64,000 bases of DNA, taken from NCBI GenBank assembly GCA_015061605.1, contig SUWH01000012.1, positions 1-64,000 of the forward strand, in the 5' to 3' direction. Position numbers and translations under genes: made by a program. Under the pieces are notes generated by a model. That model did not search any database. It was not told where the DNA came from and saw nothing but the letters and a program-made list of their open reading frames with translations. The first letter of the stretch is position 1. Every line of letters begins with the position of its first letter. The DNA comes from Lentisphaerota bacterium. Lineage in GTDB: Bacteria > Verrucomicrobiota > Lentisphaeria > Victivallales > Victivallaceae. Shown piece after piece: positions 25,899-34,266 of this stretch.

Positions 25899-26876
25899 TT
25901 ATTTAATAATCTTCATCACCTGCTGCCAGAGCTTATCCGGTATCCTTGAACCGGGAACGGCAGTTGCTGCTCCTCCCAGAACGGAACCGTAAAATCCGCA
26001 CTTATCCAGAGTTTCGCCTTTGGCAAGTCCGTAAAAGAAACCTGCCGCATAATGATCTCCGGCGGCGGTGGTATCGACCGCCGCACCGAAACTGTACGCC
26101 GCGATCCGGATGAACGATTCTCCTCTCCGTTTGACCAGAGAACCTTTTGCCCCGAGTTTCACGACTGCCAGACCGCACAGATCTGCCAGATATTCCACAT
26201 TTTTTTCCGGAGAACCGACTCCGGTCAGGGCACTTGCTTCATCGGAATTGCAGAAGATAAGGTCAACGCCTTTTTTCAGCAGTTCCGGCATGGTTTTCCC
26301 GAATCTGCGGGCAAGTTCAATACTGGACAGATCCAGTGCGGTCGAACACCCGGCTTTTTTTGCCAGTTCAAATACCGTTTCAAACCCCGGTATCTGCAGC
26401 ATGTAGCCTTCGGTGAGCAGCCAGGAACATTCCTGCCAACGGCAGTTGGAAAGCTCCTTACGGCTGATTTGAGTCGATACCCCCAGATTGGAACGCATGG
26501 TCCGTTCCGCATCCGGGGTCACCAGTGAAATACAGTAACCGGTTTGACCATCGCTGTTCAACAGCCAATCGGTACTGACTCCGCTTTTTCTCAATTCAGT
26601 ACGGAAATAATTTCCATCTTCATCGTTTCCGGTTTTCCCGAAAAACGTTACATCCACCCCCGCTCTTCCCAGTGCGCAAACCGTATTTGCCGCTGCGCCG
26701 CCGGGGGTCCGCAGTATTTTACTTTTCAAGGCAGTAAAGAGCCGGTTGCGTCCGGCATCGTCAATATTGAGTGTACCGCCTTTGCAACCGGGAATGAACT
26801 CCTGTAAAAAGGAATCATTGACCTCCGCCGTGAAATCCACCAGCGGAGAACCTGCTCCTGCCAGAAAAAATGACAT
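25899..26876 (-). CDS. PfkB-family kinase, probably adenosine kinase
   Basis: 325 residues. N-terminal GSPLVDFTAEV, then PGGAAANTVCALGRAG (substrate lid and Gly-rich motif), and a C-terminal motif DTTAAGDHYAAGFFYG. In most ribokinase-family proteins the last motif is DTxGAGD, so the first Gly is Ala here. The catalytic Asp is in place. Between metK and ahcY the likely job is phosphorylating the adenosine released by AhcY; another nucleoside or sugar is possible. Its start overlaps the metK stop by one base (TAATG). Confidence 0.8.
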   Translation of the reverse strand: MSFFLAGAGSPLVDFTAEVNDSFLQEFIPGCKGGTLNIDDAGRNRLFTALKSKILRTPGGAAANTVCALGRAGVDVTFFGKTGNDEDGNYFRTELRKSGVSTDWLLNSDGQTGYCISLVTPDAERTMRSNLGVSTQISRKELSNCRWQECSWLLTEGYMLQIPGFETVFELAKKAGCSTALDLSSIELARRFGKTMPELLKKGVDLIFCNSDEASALTGVGSPEKNVEYLADLCGLAVVKLGAKGSLVKRRGESFIRIAAYSFGAAVDTTAAGDHYAAGFFYGLAKGETLDKCGFYGSVLGGAATAVPGSRIPDKLWQQVMKIIK

Positions 26877-28069
26877 TAATTCAATTTTGCCGCTTCGGCT
26901 TTAAGTATTTCCACTTTATCGAGCTGTTCCCAGGGGAAGTTGCTCTTGCCGAAGTGACCGTAAGCAGTCGTGTCGGCATAGCACCAGTTGTTACCCGGGT
27001 GCTTGAGCTGCAATTCTTCGATGAGCGCAGCGGGGCGCAGATCAAAGACTTTGCGCACGAGTTTTTCGAGTTTGGTATCATCCAGACTCTTTCCGGTGCC
27101 GTAGGTGTCGACATTGACACTGACCGGTTCAGCTACGCCGATGGCGTAAGCGACCTGGATCTCGCATTTGTCGGCAAATCCTGCCGCCACCAGATTTTTG
27201 GCGATGTAACGGCAGTAGTAGGCCGCAGAACGGTCGACTTTGGAGGGGTCTTTACCGGAAAAGGCTCCGCCGCCATGGGAACCGACACCGCCGTAGGTGT
27301 CGACGATGATCTTGCGGCCGGTGAGGCCGGTATCGCCGTGGGGACCGCCGATCTCAAATCTGCCGGTGGGGTTGACAAAGTAGGTTATTTCCTCTTTGCG
27401 CAATTCTGCGGGGATGACCTTTGCCACCACCTCTTTTACCAGAGCTTGCAGCCATTCGATGGGCATATCCGGGGTGTGCTGATGGGAAACGACCACCGTC
27501 TGCACGGCGACCGGAAGACCATTCTCATAGCGGATCGAGACCTGACTTTTTGAGTCCGGGCGCAGATAGCGGTATTTTACGGGATCGCTCTTACGCAATC
27601 TTGCCAGTTCTTCAACGATCTTGTGGGCGTACAGGATGGTTGCCGGCATGAGTTCGGGGGTTTCATGGCTGGCGTAGCCGAACATCATACCCTGATCTCC
27701 GGCACCCTGTTCCTTGTACAATCCCTCTCCTGCGGTCACTCCCTGGGAAATGTCGGGCGACTGCTGGTGGACGGCGACCAGAACTTTTGCGGAATCGGCA
27801 GAAAATCCGACACCGGTTTCATTGTAGCCGATCTCATTCACCGCATCGAGTGCGATCTGCTGCCAGTCGACCTTTGCTTTGGTGGTGATTTCGCCTGAAA
27901 TCACGATCAGATCGGTGGTGCAGAGCGTTTCGCAGGCGACCCGGCTGGCGGGGTCCTGCATCAGACATGCATCCAAAATGGCATCAGAGATGCGGTCACA
28001 GACCTTGTCGGGATGTCCCTCGGAAACGGATTCACTGGTGAAAATATGTGTATTTTTGATTTTGCTCAT
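26876..28069 (-). CDS. metK: S-adenosylmethionine synthase
   Basis: 397 residues. Makes SAM from methionine and ATP. N-terminal [19 protein letters not shown], the [12 protein letters not shown] motif and the P-loop-like [19 protein letters not shown] are all present in normal order. Located 19 bp after pal and overlapping the kinase gene, so probably one transcript from the pal promoter. Confidence 0.97.
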   Translation of the reverse strand: MSKIKNTHIFTSESVSEGHPDKVCDRISDAILDACLMQDPASRVACETLCTTDLIVISGEITTKAKVDWQQIALDAVNEIGYNETGVGFSADSAKVLVAVHQQSPDISQGVTAGEGLYKEQGAGDQGMMFGYASHETPELMPATILYAHKIVEELARLRKSDPVKYRYLRPDSKSQVSIRYENGLPVAVQTVVVSHQHTPDMPIEWLQALVKEVVAKVIPAELRKEEITYFVNPTGRFEIGGPHGDTGLTGRKIIVDTYGGVGSHGGGAFSGKDPSKVDRSAAYYCRYIAKNLVAAGFADKCEIQVAYAIGVAEPVSVNVDTYGTGKSLDDTKLEKLVRKVFDLRPAALIEELQLKHPGNNWCYADTTAYGHFGKSNFPWEQLDKVEILKAEAAKLN

Positions 28070-28088
28070 GATTGAATCCCATTGACTT

Positions 28089-28697
28089 TCAGCGCGGCAT
28101 CACCATGGGGATGGGAACACCGCGGCGGTTTTGCTTCCAGATCGATTCACCGGAACCTTCGACGGCGGGTTTATCTTCGCCGAAACTCTGGGTTTTCATG
28201 CGGTTGTCGGCGACATTCTGCTTTACAAGGTAAGCACGGATGGCATTGGCACGGCGTTCGCCCAGAGCGCGGTTGTATTCGTCGGTACCGCGGTTGTCGC
28301 AGTGGCCTTCGATCACCAGACCGAGCTGCGGATGGTTGTTGAGATAGATTGCGATCTTATCCAGATTGGCAGTTTCAGAGGGAACCAGGACATCGGAATC
28401 ATAGGCAAAATAGATCACCGGGAAACCGAGGTTTCTGCCGCTGGGATCAGCCGGGGTCCAGCCGTCGGCATCGGCATTGGCGGCAAGAGCATTGGGATCG
28501 ACCCATTTGCCGCTGTTGGCTCTGGGTTCAAAACCGTTCCCGGGACCGATATTGATACCGCCCGCCGGATCGGGATTGACGGCACCGACATTATCGTTTA
28601 CGGGGGTGGTGTCTTCAATGGTGCTTTCAGACTGGCAACCGGTCAGAAGTGCCAACGCAAAAAAAGCGAGGCCGGCTTTGAACAATGAACTCTTCAT
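28089..28697 (-). CDS. pal: Pal-like OmpA-domain lipoprotein
   Basis: 202 residues. Lipoprotein signal peptide with lipobox LLTGC (Cys21). An approximately 80-residue disordered, Asp/Asn/Gly-rich linker precedes an OmpA/Pal peptidoglycan-binding domain (about residues 90-190): [35 protein letters not shown] and the [16 protein letters not shown] segment. It tethers the outer membrane to peptidoglycan. No tolB or tolQ/R gene is in the window. Ribosome binding site GAGGAG. Confidence 0.9.
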   Translation of the reverse strand: MKSSLFKAGLAFFALALLTGCQSESTIEDTTPVNDNVGAVNPDPAGGINIGPGNGFEPRANSGKWVDPNALAANADADGWTPADPSGRNLGFPVIYFAYDSDVLVPSETANLDKIAIYLNNHPQLGLVIEGHCDNRGTDEYNRALGERRANAIRAYLVKQNVADNRMKTQSFGEDKPAVEGSGESIWKQNRRGVPIPMVMPR

Positions 28698-28760
28698 TTT
28701 TTACTCCTCATTTGTTTTAAGTTTTTATTATAATTATTTCAGGGAATATGCTTTTTACAC

Positions 28761-28790
28761 AATATAACATCTGAATGGTGATTTTTCCAA
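28761..28790 (-). promoter_or_regulatory. Promoter of pal and the SAM-cycle genes
   Basis: On the minus strand TTGGAA (28785-28790) and TATATT (28761-28766) are 18 nt apart, 63 bp upstream of the pal start. The whole gap 28698-28969 holds this promoter, the ilvE promoter and an AT-rich stretch with nothing else clear. Confidence 0.5.
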
Positions 28791-28862
28791 CCCTGTTTTG
28801 TACCAAAAACGGAAAATTTTTAAAAAAATACACAGATAGTGCCGAGTACTGTTTTCCACAAC

Positions 28863-28891
28863 TTGATTTGATGCCGTTTACGCTGTATATT
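28863..28891 (+). promoter_or_regulatory. Promoter of ilvE-panC-hisD
   Basis: TTGATT (28863-28868) and TATATT (28886-28891) are 17 nt apart. A small hairpin (TGCCG...CGGCA, about 28922-28939) lies in the leader. Confidence 0.55.
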
Positions 28892-28969
28892 ATACTGTTT
28901 TGAATAATGTCGTTTACTAACTGCCGCGCTATGACGGCACAACATTTTAAAAAAAGGAAACCATTTATC

Positions 28970-29980
28970 ATGCAGCAGATTGATTGGTCGAAACTCGGTT
29001 TTGAATTCACTCCGACCCGCAGCAACATCCGTTTCCACTACGCCAACGGCCAGTGGGACGAAGGTAAACTCACCTCCGATTACAGCATCAACATTTCAGT
29101 TGCCGCCAACGTACTTCATTACGGTCAGGCGATCTTTGAAGGTATGAAAGCTTTCCGCGGCAAAGACGGCAAAGTGCGTATTTTCCGTCCGGATGCCAAC
29201 GGCCGCCGTCTCAACAGTTCCGCCCGCCAGCTGGTCATGCCGGAATTCCCGGTCGACAAGTTCGTCGAAGCAGTCCGTACCGTGGTCAAAGACAATATCG
29301 ACTATGTTCCCCCCTACGGTACCGGTGGTTCACTTTACATCCGTCCGGTGATGTTCGGAACTTCCCCGCAGATCGGCGTCAACGCCAGTCTGGAATATGA
29401 ACTGGTGATCATGGTCATGCCGGTCGGTGCCTACTACAAAGGCGGTATCAAGCCGGTCGATGCGATGATCTCTGTTGATTATGACCGTGCCGCACCGCAC
29501 GGTACCGGACACATCAAGGCTGCCGGAAACTATGCCGCAAGTCTGCTTTCCAGCAAAAAGGCTAAAGAACAGCACTTCCCGATCGTCCTTTTCCTCGATC
29601 CCAAGACCCACAAGTATATCGATGAATTCGGCACCAGCAACTTCCTTGCCATCACCAAAGACGGCAAGTATGTCACCAGCAAGTCCGATTCCATCCTGCC
29701 GTCAGTCACCAACGATTCACTGCTCACCGTCGCCGCTGATCTGGGTATGACGGTCGAACGCCGCCCGGTTCCCGTCGAAGAGCTTGCCGATTTCGCCGAA
29801 GTCGCCGCCTGCGGTACCGCTGTGGTCATCACTCCGGTCGGCAAGATCGTCTGGGGAGAAAAGGTTTTCGATTACGGCTGGACCGAAATCGGCCCCACTC
29901 TCAAGAAACTTTACGACGAAATGACCGGTATCCAGTACGGCGAACGCCCGGACAAACACAACTGGCTGGTGGAGTGCTGA
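28970..29980 (+). CDS. ilvE: Branched-chain amino acid aminotransferase
   Basis: 336 residues from the ATG at 28970 (AAAGGA upstream); the frame extends to 28907 without a site. Fold-type IV PLP enzyme: LHYGQAIFEGMKAFRG near the N-terminus, the YIRPVMFGT segment, the PLP lysine in HIKAAGNYAASL, and EFGTSNFLAI. It makes Leu, Ile and Val from their keto acids. Only five bases separate it from panC. Confidence 0.95.
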   Translation: MQQIDWSKLGFEFTPTRSNIRFHYANGQWDEGKLTSDYSINISVAANVLHYGQAIFEGMKAFRGKDGKVRIFRPDANGRRLNSSARQLVMPEFPVDKFVEAVRTVVKDNIDYVPPYGTGGSLYIRPVMFGTSPQIGVNASLEYELVIMVMPVGAYYKGGIKPVDAMISVDYDRAAPHGTGHIKAAGNYAASLLSSKKAKEQHFPIVLFLDPKTHKYIDEFGTSNFLAITKDGKYVTSKSDSILPSVTNDSLLTVAADLGMTVERRPVPVEELADFAEVAACGTAVVITPVGKIVWGEKVFDYGWTEIGPTLKKLYDEMTGIQYGERPDKHNWLVEC

Positions 29981-29984
29981 AAAA

Positions 29985-30824
29985 ATGCAGATTTTCACGA
30001 CCCGGCGCGAACTTCAGCAGTTTGCGCTGGGAGCTAAACGTTCCGGAAAGAGCATCGCTCTGGTCCCCACCATGGGATTTCTCCACGAGGGGCATACTTC
30101 GCTGATGGACATTGCCAGGGGAAAAGCGGATATCGTTATTGTTTCGATATTTGTCAATCCCAAGCAGTTTGCACCGACGGAAGACTTTGACCGCTATCCC
30201 CGCGATTTTGAGGGCGACCTTGCCAAGTGTGAAGCGCACAAAGTCGATGTGGTTTTTGCTCCGGAAATATCTGAAATGTATGACGTAAACTCTTCGACCT
30301 GGGTCGAGGAAACGGTTCTTGCCAAGCCGCTGTGCGGGGCTTCCCGCCCCACCTTTTACCGTGGAGTTACCACCGTGGTCGCCAAACTCTTTCTGCTGGC
30401 ACAGCCTGATTATGCGGTGTTCGGTTTGAAAGATGCCCAGCAATGTTTTGTCATCCAGCGCATGGTGCGCGATCTGGACTTCCCGGTCGAGATCATCCCC
30501 GCTCCGCTGGTGCGCGATGCTGACGGGTTGGCTTTGAGTTCCCGCAACCGTTATCTGTCTGCGGATGAACGCCGCCGCGCGCTTTCCATCCACCAGTCTC
30601 TGCTCGGTGCAAAAGCACGTATTATCAGCGAAAAAACTTTTGCCCCGGCGATTTCTGAAGCGGTGGAAAAGGTTTCTGCCGCCGGAGGAAAGGTCGATTA
30701 TATCGAGATCCTTGACTGCGATACCATGGCTGCACCCGATGAAAATTCCAAACGGGTGATTCTGGCGGCGGCGGCGTTTTTCGGAACCACGCGCCTTATC
30801 GACAACGAAATTTTTGAACTTTAA
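29985..30824 (+). CDS. panC: Pantothenate synthetase
   Basis: 279 residues. Joins pantoate and beta-alanine with ATP. The nucleotidyltransferase motif VPTMGFLHEGHTSLM, FVNPKQFAPTEDFDRYPR, the FGLKDAQQ pantoate site and the KMSKS-like LALSSRNRYL are all visible. The middle gene of ilvE-panC-hisD. With coaC, it is the second CoA-pathway gene in the window. Confidence 0.95.
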   Translation: MQIFTTRRELQQFALGAKRSGKSIALVPTMGFLHEGHTSLMDIARGKADIVIVSIFVNPKQFAPTEDFDRYPRDFEGDLAKCEAHKVDVVFAPEISEMYDVNSSTWVEETVLAKPLCGASRPTFYRGVTTVVAKLFLLAQPDYAVFGLKDAQQCFVIQRMVRDLDFPVEIIPAPLVRDADGLALSSRNRYLSADERRRALSIHQSLLGAKARIISEKTFAPAISEAVEKVSAAGGKVDYIEILDCDTMAAPDENSKRVILAAAAFFGTTRLIDNEIFEL

Positions 30825-30843
30825 CTTTTGAAGAATATCCGAC

Positions 30844-32124
30844 ATGAAAAAGATCATCTACGGCAGTGCTGATTTTGACAAACAGCTGCAATCTCTCTAT
30901 GACCGCCCCGCGTTTCCGCCCGCCGCTGAAGAAGCTGCACGGCAGATCATCGCCGGGGTCAAAGAACGCGGCAACGCCGCATTGACTGAATATGCAGAGA
31001 AATTCGATCATGCCAAACTTACCGCCGATGAATTTTTCATGCCGCTTGATCAGGCAAAAAAAATCGCTTCGACCCTGCCCGCCGCCGACAAACGCGTGAT
31101 CCGGCAGGCGTTGAAGCAGATCACCGCTTTTGCCAAGCTCACGACCCCGCGCAACTGGATGAAAACCATACGGCCGGGAGTTAAAGCCGGTGAAAAGTTC
31201 ACCCCCATGGATCGGGTCGGTGTCTACATCCCCGGTGGTACTGCGCCGCTGGTTTCAACGGTTCTCCACACCGCCGGTATCGCCCGTGCCGCCGGAGTGA
31301 AAGAGATCGTCGCCATCACTCCTCCGGGAAATATGCACCCGGCGGTTCTCTATGCCATGCTTCAAGCCGGTGTCACTCAAATCTGCCGTCTGGGCGGAGT
31401 TTACGGTATTGCCGCATTGGCACTGGGTACTGAAACGATCCAGCGCGTTGAGAAGATCTGCGGTCCGGGCAACGCCTATGTCACCGCCGCCAAAAAACTG
31501 CTCTACGGCGAAGTCGGTATCGATCTCGTCGCCGGACCTTCGGAAATTCTGGTCATCGCAGACCACACCGCTGAACCGCGTTTCATCGCCGCCGATTTGC
31601 TCAGTCAGGCAGAACACGGCAGCGGTCTGGAACACGCCGTGATGGTCACTACCGATAAAACTCTTATCGACAAGGTGGAAAAAGAACTGTATATCCAGCG
31701 TGATACGCTGAAGCGTCAGGCGACGATCGACAAAGTCATCGCCAACGGAATTTTCCTCATCTATGCTCCGGACATAAAGACCGCCTGTGCCATCGCGGGT
31801 GATTACGCTCCGGAACATCTTGAAATCCATACGGAAAATCCCGAAGCTGCCGCGAAACTCATCACTGCCGCCGGAGCTATTTTTCTCGGTCAGTGGACGC
31901 CCGAACCCATTGGAGATTTCTGCGCCGGACCGTCACACGTTCTTCCCACTGCCGGAAGTGCCAAGCGTTTCAACGGTTTGGAAACGGTCAGTTTCTTCCG
32001 CCGTACCAGCTTGATCAAATACAGCGAAAGTGCCCTCAAACGGGAGGCGGAGATCGCCCACCGTTTCGGTTGTATGGAACAGCTTGATGCCCACGGACGG
32101 AGTGCAACCATCCGGGTGAAATAA
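30844..32124 (+). CDS. hisD: Histidinol dehydrogenase
   Basis: 426 residues. Oxidises L-histidinol to histidine in two NAD steps with a bound zinc. Motifs: VGVYIPGGTAPLVSTVLH, KICGPGNAYVTAAK, DLVAGPSEILVIAD, LSQAEHGSGLEHA, PEHLEIH and GPSHVLPTAGSA, which carry the zinc and catalytic residues. No other his gene is nearby. It probably shares the ilvE promoter. Confidence 0.96.
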   Translation: MKKIIYGSADFDKQLQSLYDRPAFPPAAEEAARQIIAGVKERGNAALTEYAEKFDHAKLTADEFFMPLDQAKKIASTLPAADKRVIRQALKQITAFAKLTTPRNWMKTIRPGVKAGEKFTPMDRVGVYIPGGTAPLVSTVLHTAGIARAAGVKEIVAITPPGNMHPAVLYAMLQAGVTQICRLGGVYGIAALALGTETIQRVEKICGPGNAYVTAAKKLLYGEVGIDLVAGPSEILVIADHTAEPRFIAADLLSQAEHGSGLEHAVMVTTDKTLIDKVEKELYIQRDTLKRQATIDKVIANGIFLIYAPDIKTACAIAGDYAPEHLEIHTENPEAAAKLITAAGAIFLGQWTPEPIGDFCAGPSHVLPTAGSAKRFNGLETVSFFRRTSLIKYSESALKREAEIAHRFGCMEQLDAHGRSATIRVK

Positions 32125-32155
32125 TTTTCCTGCTTTGTGCGGGAGTTATTTGCGT

Positions 32156-32200
32156 AAATATGACAGTTTTACTTGAAAATATGTCAGGTGGTGTTATATT
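32156..32200 (+). promoter_or_regulatory. Promoter and direct-repeat operator of the glycosidase island
   Basis: TTGAAA (32173-32178) and TATATT (32195-32200), 16 nt apart. Two near-identical 11-mers, AAATATGACAG (32156-32166) and AAATATGTCAG (32177-32187), start 21 bp apart, two helical turns, and the second lies in the promoter spacer. The local GntR/LacI-type regulator at 37714 is the obvious candidate to bind here. Confidence 0.45.
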
Positions 32201-32240
32201 ATTCAGAAAATAACTTCCATACAATGAACAGGGAACGGTA

Positions 32241-34250
32241 ATGAATTCTGTTGTAAGCAAAAGTTTTCAGGATTGTTTTGTCAACTTTGACGGATGCTGT
32301 TTGAGACTTGGCAACAGTTGTTTTGTCCGCGAATTTGATCTGTCAAAAAATCTGCTTCATACTGTGAGTATGAAAAAGTCTGACGGTACGGTTATTGCAT
32401 CGGAAAGCAATGCACCGTCAGACTTTTACTTTTACGGAGACCGCTGTACTCCGGAAGAGATGAATTATCAAACTCCGTATGTCGGTGCATGCGTTGTCGA
32501 CCGCCTTTACGGAACTGCTCCGCATCTGCATGTTACCGTTTCGCTTTATGAAGCGTTTCAGCAGCTTACTTTACGCAAAGATTTCTATATTTATCCGGAA
32601 CTTCCGGCGCTGGCGATGCGCTGCCGGATCGTTTCTCCGGTTTTCCCGCTTGCGGTATGGAACTGCCGCCGCCCGGTGCGGGAACGTTACCAGAGCCGCG
32701 CCAGAAGCGGACTGGTTTTTGAAGGGTGTGTAGACCGTATCAATCCGGTCTCCGGTTTTGTCCCAACTGAATGTGTGGAATTCCGGGCGCAGACCGACTA
32801 TAATGATGAACAGATCATCCACCATCCTTACACGGAAAATAAAACGCTCAACGGGAATTTATTTTATCTGAAAAATCAGGATCAGAGTGAACTCTTTTAT
32901 TTTCAGGAAGCTCCTCCGAGTGAAGAGCGGCGCGATCTGGAAGATTATGATTTCCGCATGGAAAACGGTGAAGTTATTTCTGCTTCATGGAATTTGAATC
33001 CGGGGGAACTCGGCAACAGAAAAGAGTGGCGTTCACCGCGTCATGTCCTCTTTTGCTGTGAAAACAGCGATGATGGTGAACGTTTCCTCAAAGAATATCT
33101 TCGCCGCCGTTATCTCCCGGAACGCTTTCCCCATTATATCACCGTCAACCCGTGGGGGGACTGTGATTTTTACGAAAAAGTTTCAGAAAAATTCCTGCTG
33201 GATGAAGTTGAAGCAGCTTCTCAATGCGGAGCTGAACTCTATCAGGCCGATGATGCCTGGCAGTCCGGCGGTGTTCTCGTCGATATAAGCGGATACAATA
33301 AACTGCTTTCAAGTAAAGAGTTCTGGCAGGTCAACCCCGCATTGTGGCAGGGAGATCTGACTCCGGTAAGTGTGCGCTGTAAAGAAAAAACAGTCGATTT
33401 GTCACTCTGGATCGCCCCCTTTGCCAATGTAGCTTACCGGGATTGGAAGGAAATGGCAGAACATTGCCTTGAGCTTCACCAAAAGTATGGCGTTACCGCA
33501 TTCAAAGTAGATGCGATTAACCTGGTCAATTCAGAGGCGGAACGCAACCTTGAACTGATGCTGCGTACTATCCGCCGCCGTTCAAAAAAACAGATTTCAT
33601 TTCACTTTGATGTGACAGCATGGGGATTGCGGCAGGGGATCTACCGGTTTCTGGAATATGGAAGCGTGTTTCTGGAAAACCGTTACACCCGGATCATCCG
33701 TAAAGCACTTTATCATCCGGAACGCACCTGGAGAAACTTCTGGCGTTTGAGCCGTTATGCCCGGATACAGGAAATTCTGTGCGAAGTTCCGTCTCCGGTC
33801 AATATCGATCATGAGATGTATCGTGCCAAAGGTGAAACGCCTCCGGATGTTTACAGTTGGGAATACTGGCTTGCCATTTCACTTTTTGCCCAGATGCTGA
33901 TGTGGTTTTCCCCATCACAGCTTCCGGAAGATTTGCGGCAGACTGCTGCCCGTTTTACTGATTGGAGAAAAAAGCATGACCGGGAGATACTTTCTTCCGA
34001 AGTCCGTCGTTTCGGCAGTGAACCCGATGGAACTGTTCTCGGCGGATTGTATACGGTTTCAGATTCTCCACTGCTTCTTGCTTTGCGGGAAAAGGATTCA
34101 AAGGAGTCAAAAATTTTTGTGCCGTGCGGCAATGAAAATACCAGATGGAAATTGGTTTTCGGTAATGGAACGGCAGTTCCATGCTCCGGAGGTGTGATGA
34201 TAAATATTCCCGATGCTCCCGGTTTTGCGGTCTGGGAAACGGAAAATTAA
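32241..34250 (+). CDS. Alpha-galactosidase-like glycoside hydrolase (GH-D clan, GH36-like)
   Basis: 669 residues, no signal peptide. A beta-rich N-terminal part (about 1-300) precedes a TIM barrel with YQADDAWQSG (residues 335-342), LSLWIAPFA and TAFKVDA, where Asp424 is the expected nucleophile. In GH36 the acid/base Asp lies in a W-x-SDNTD-like segment after the FD... strand; here the equivalent region reads SVFLENRYT (Glu479-Asn480), so the acid/base is not the usual one. A short beta C-terminus follows. It probably acts on alpha-galactosides or related sugars in the cytoplasm. First gene of the island. Confidence 0.8.
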   Translation: MNSVVSKSFQDCFVNFDGCCLRLGNSCFVREFDLSKNLLHTVSMKKSDGTVIASESNAPSDFYFYGDRCTPEEMNYQTPYVGACVVDRLYGTAPHLHVTVSLYEAFQQLTLRKDFYIYPELPALAMRCRIVSPVFPLAVWNCRRPVRERYQSRARSGLVFEGCVDRINPVSGFVPTECVEFRAQTDYNDEQIIHHPYTENKTLNGNLFYLKNQDQSELFYFQEAPPSEERRDLEDYDFRMENGEVISASWNLNPGELGNRKEWRSPRHVLFCCENSDDGERFLKEYLRRRYLPERFPHYITVNPWGDCDFYEKVSEKFLLDEVEAASQCGAELYQADDAWQSGGVLVDISGYNKLLSSKEFWQVNPALWQGDLTPVSVRCKEKTVDLSLWIAPFANVAYRDWKEMAEHCLELHQKYGVTAFKVDAINLVNSEAERNLELMLRTIRRRSKKQISFHFDVTAWGLRQGIYRFLEYGSVFLENRYTRIIRKALYHPERTWRNFWRLSRYARIQEILCEVPSPVNIDHEMYRAKGETPPDVYSWEYWLAISLFAQMLMWFSPSQLPEDLRQTAARFTDWRKKHDREILSSEVRRFGSEPDGTVLGGLYTVSDSPLLLALREKDSKESKIFVPCGNENTRWKLVFGNGTAVPCSGGVMINIPDAPGFAVWETEN

Positions 34251-34266
34251 AAAAGGAGACTTGTCC

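Noticed and set aside
24477-25949. 490-codon open frame on the + strand opposite ahcY
   Set aside because: It lies antisense to a certain ahcY, has no recognisable motifs and reflects codon bias; it is a shadow frame.
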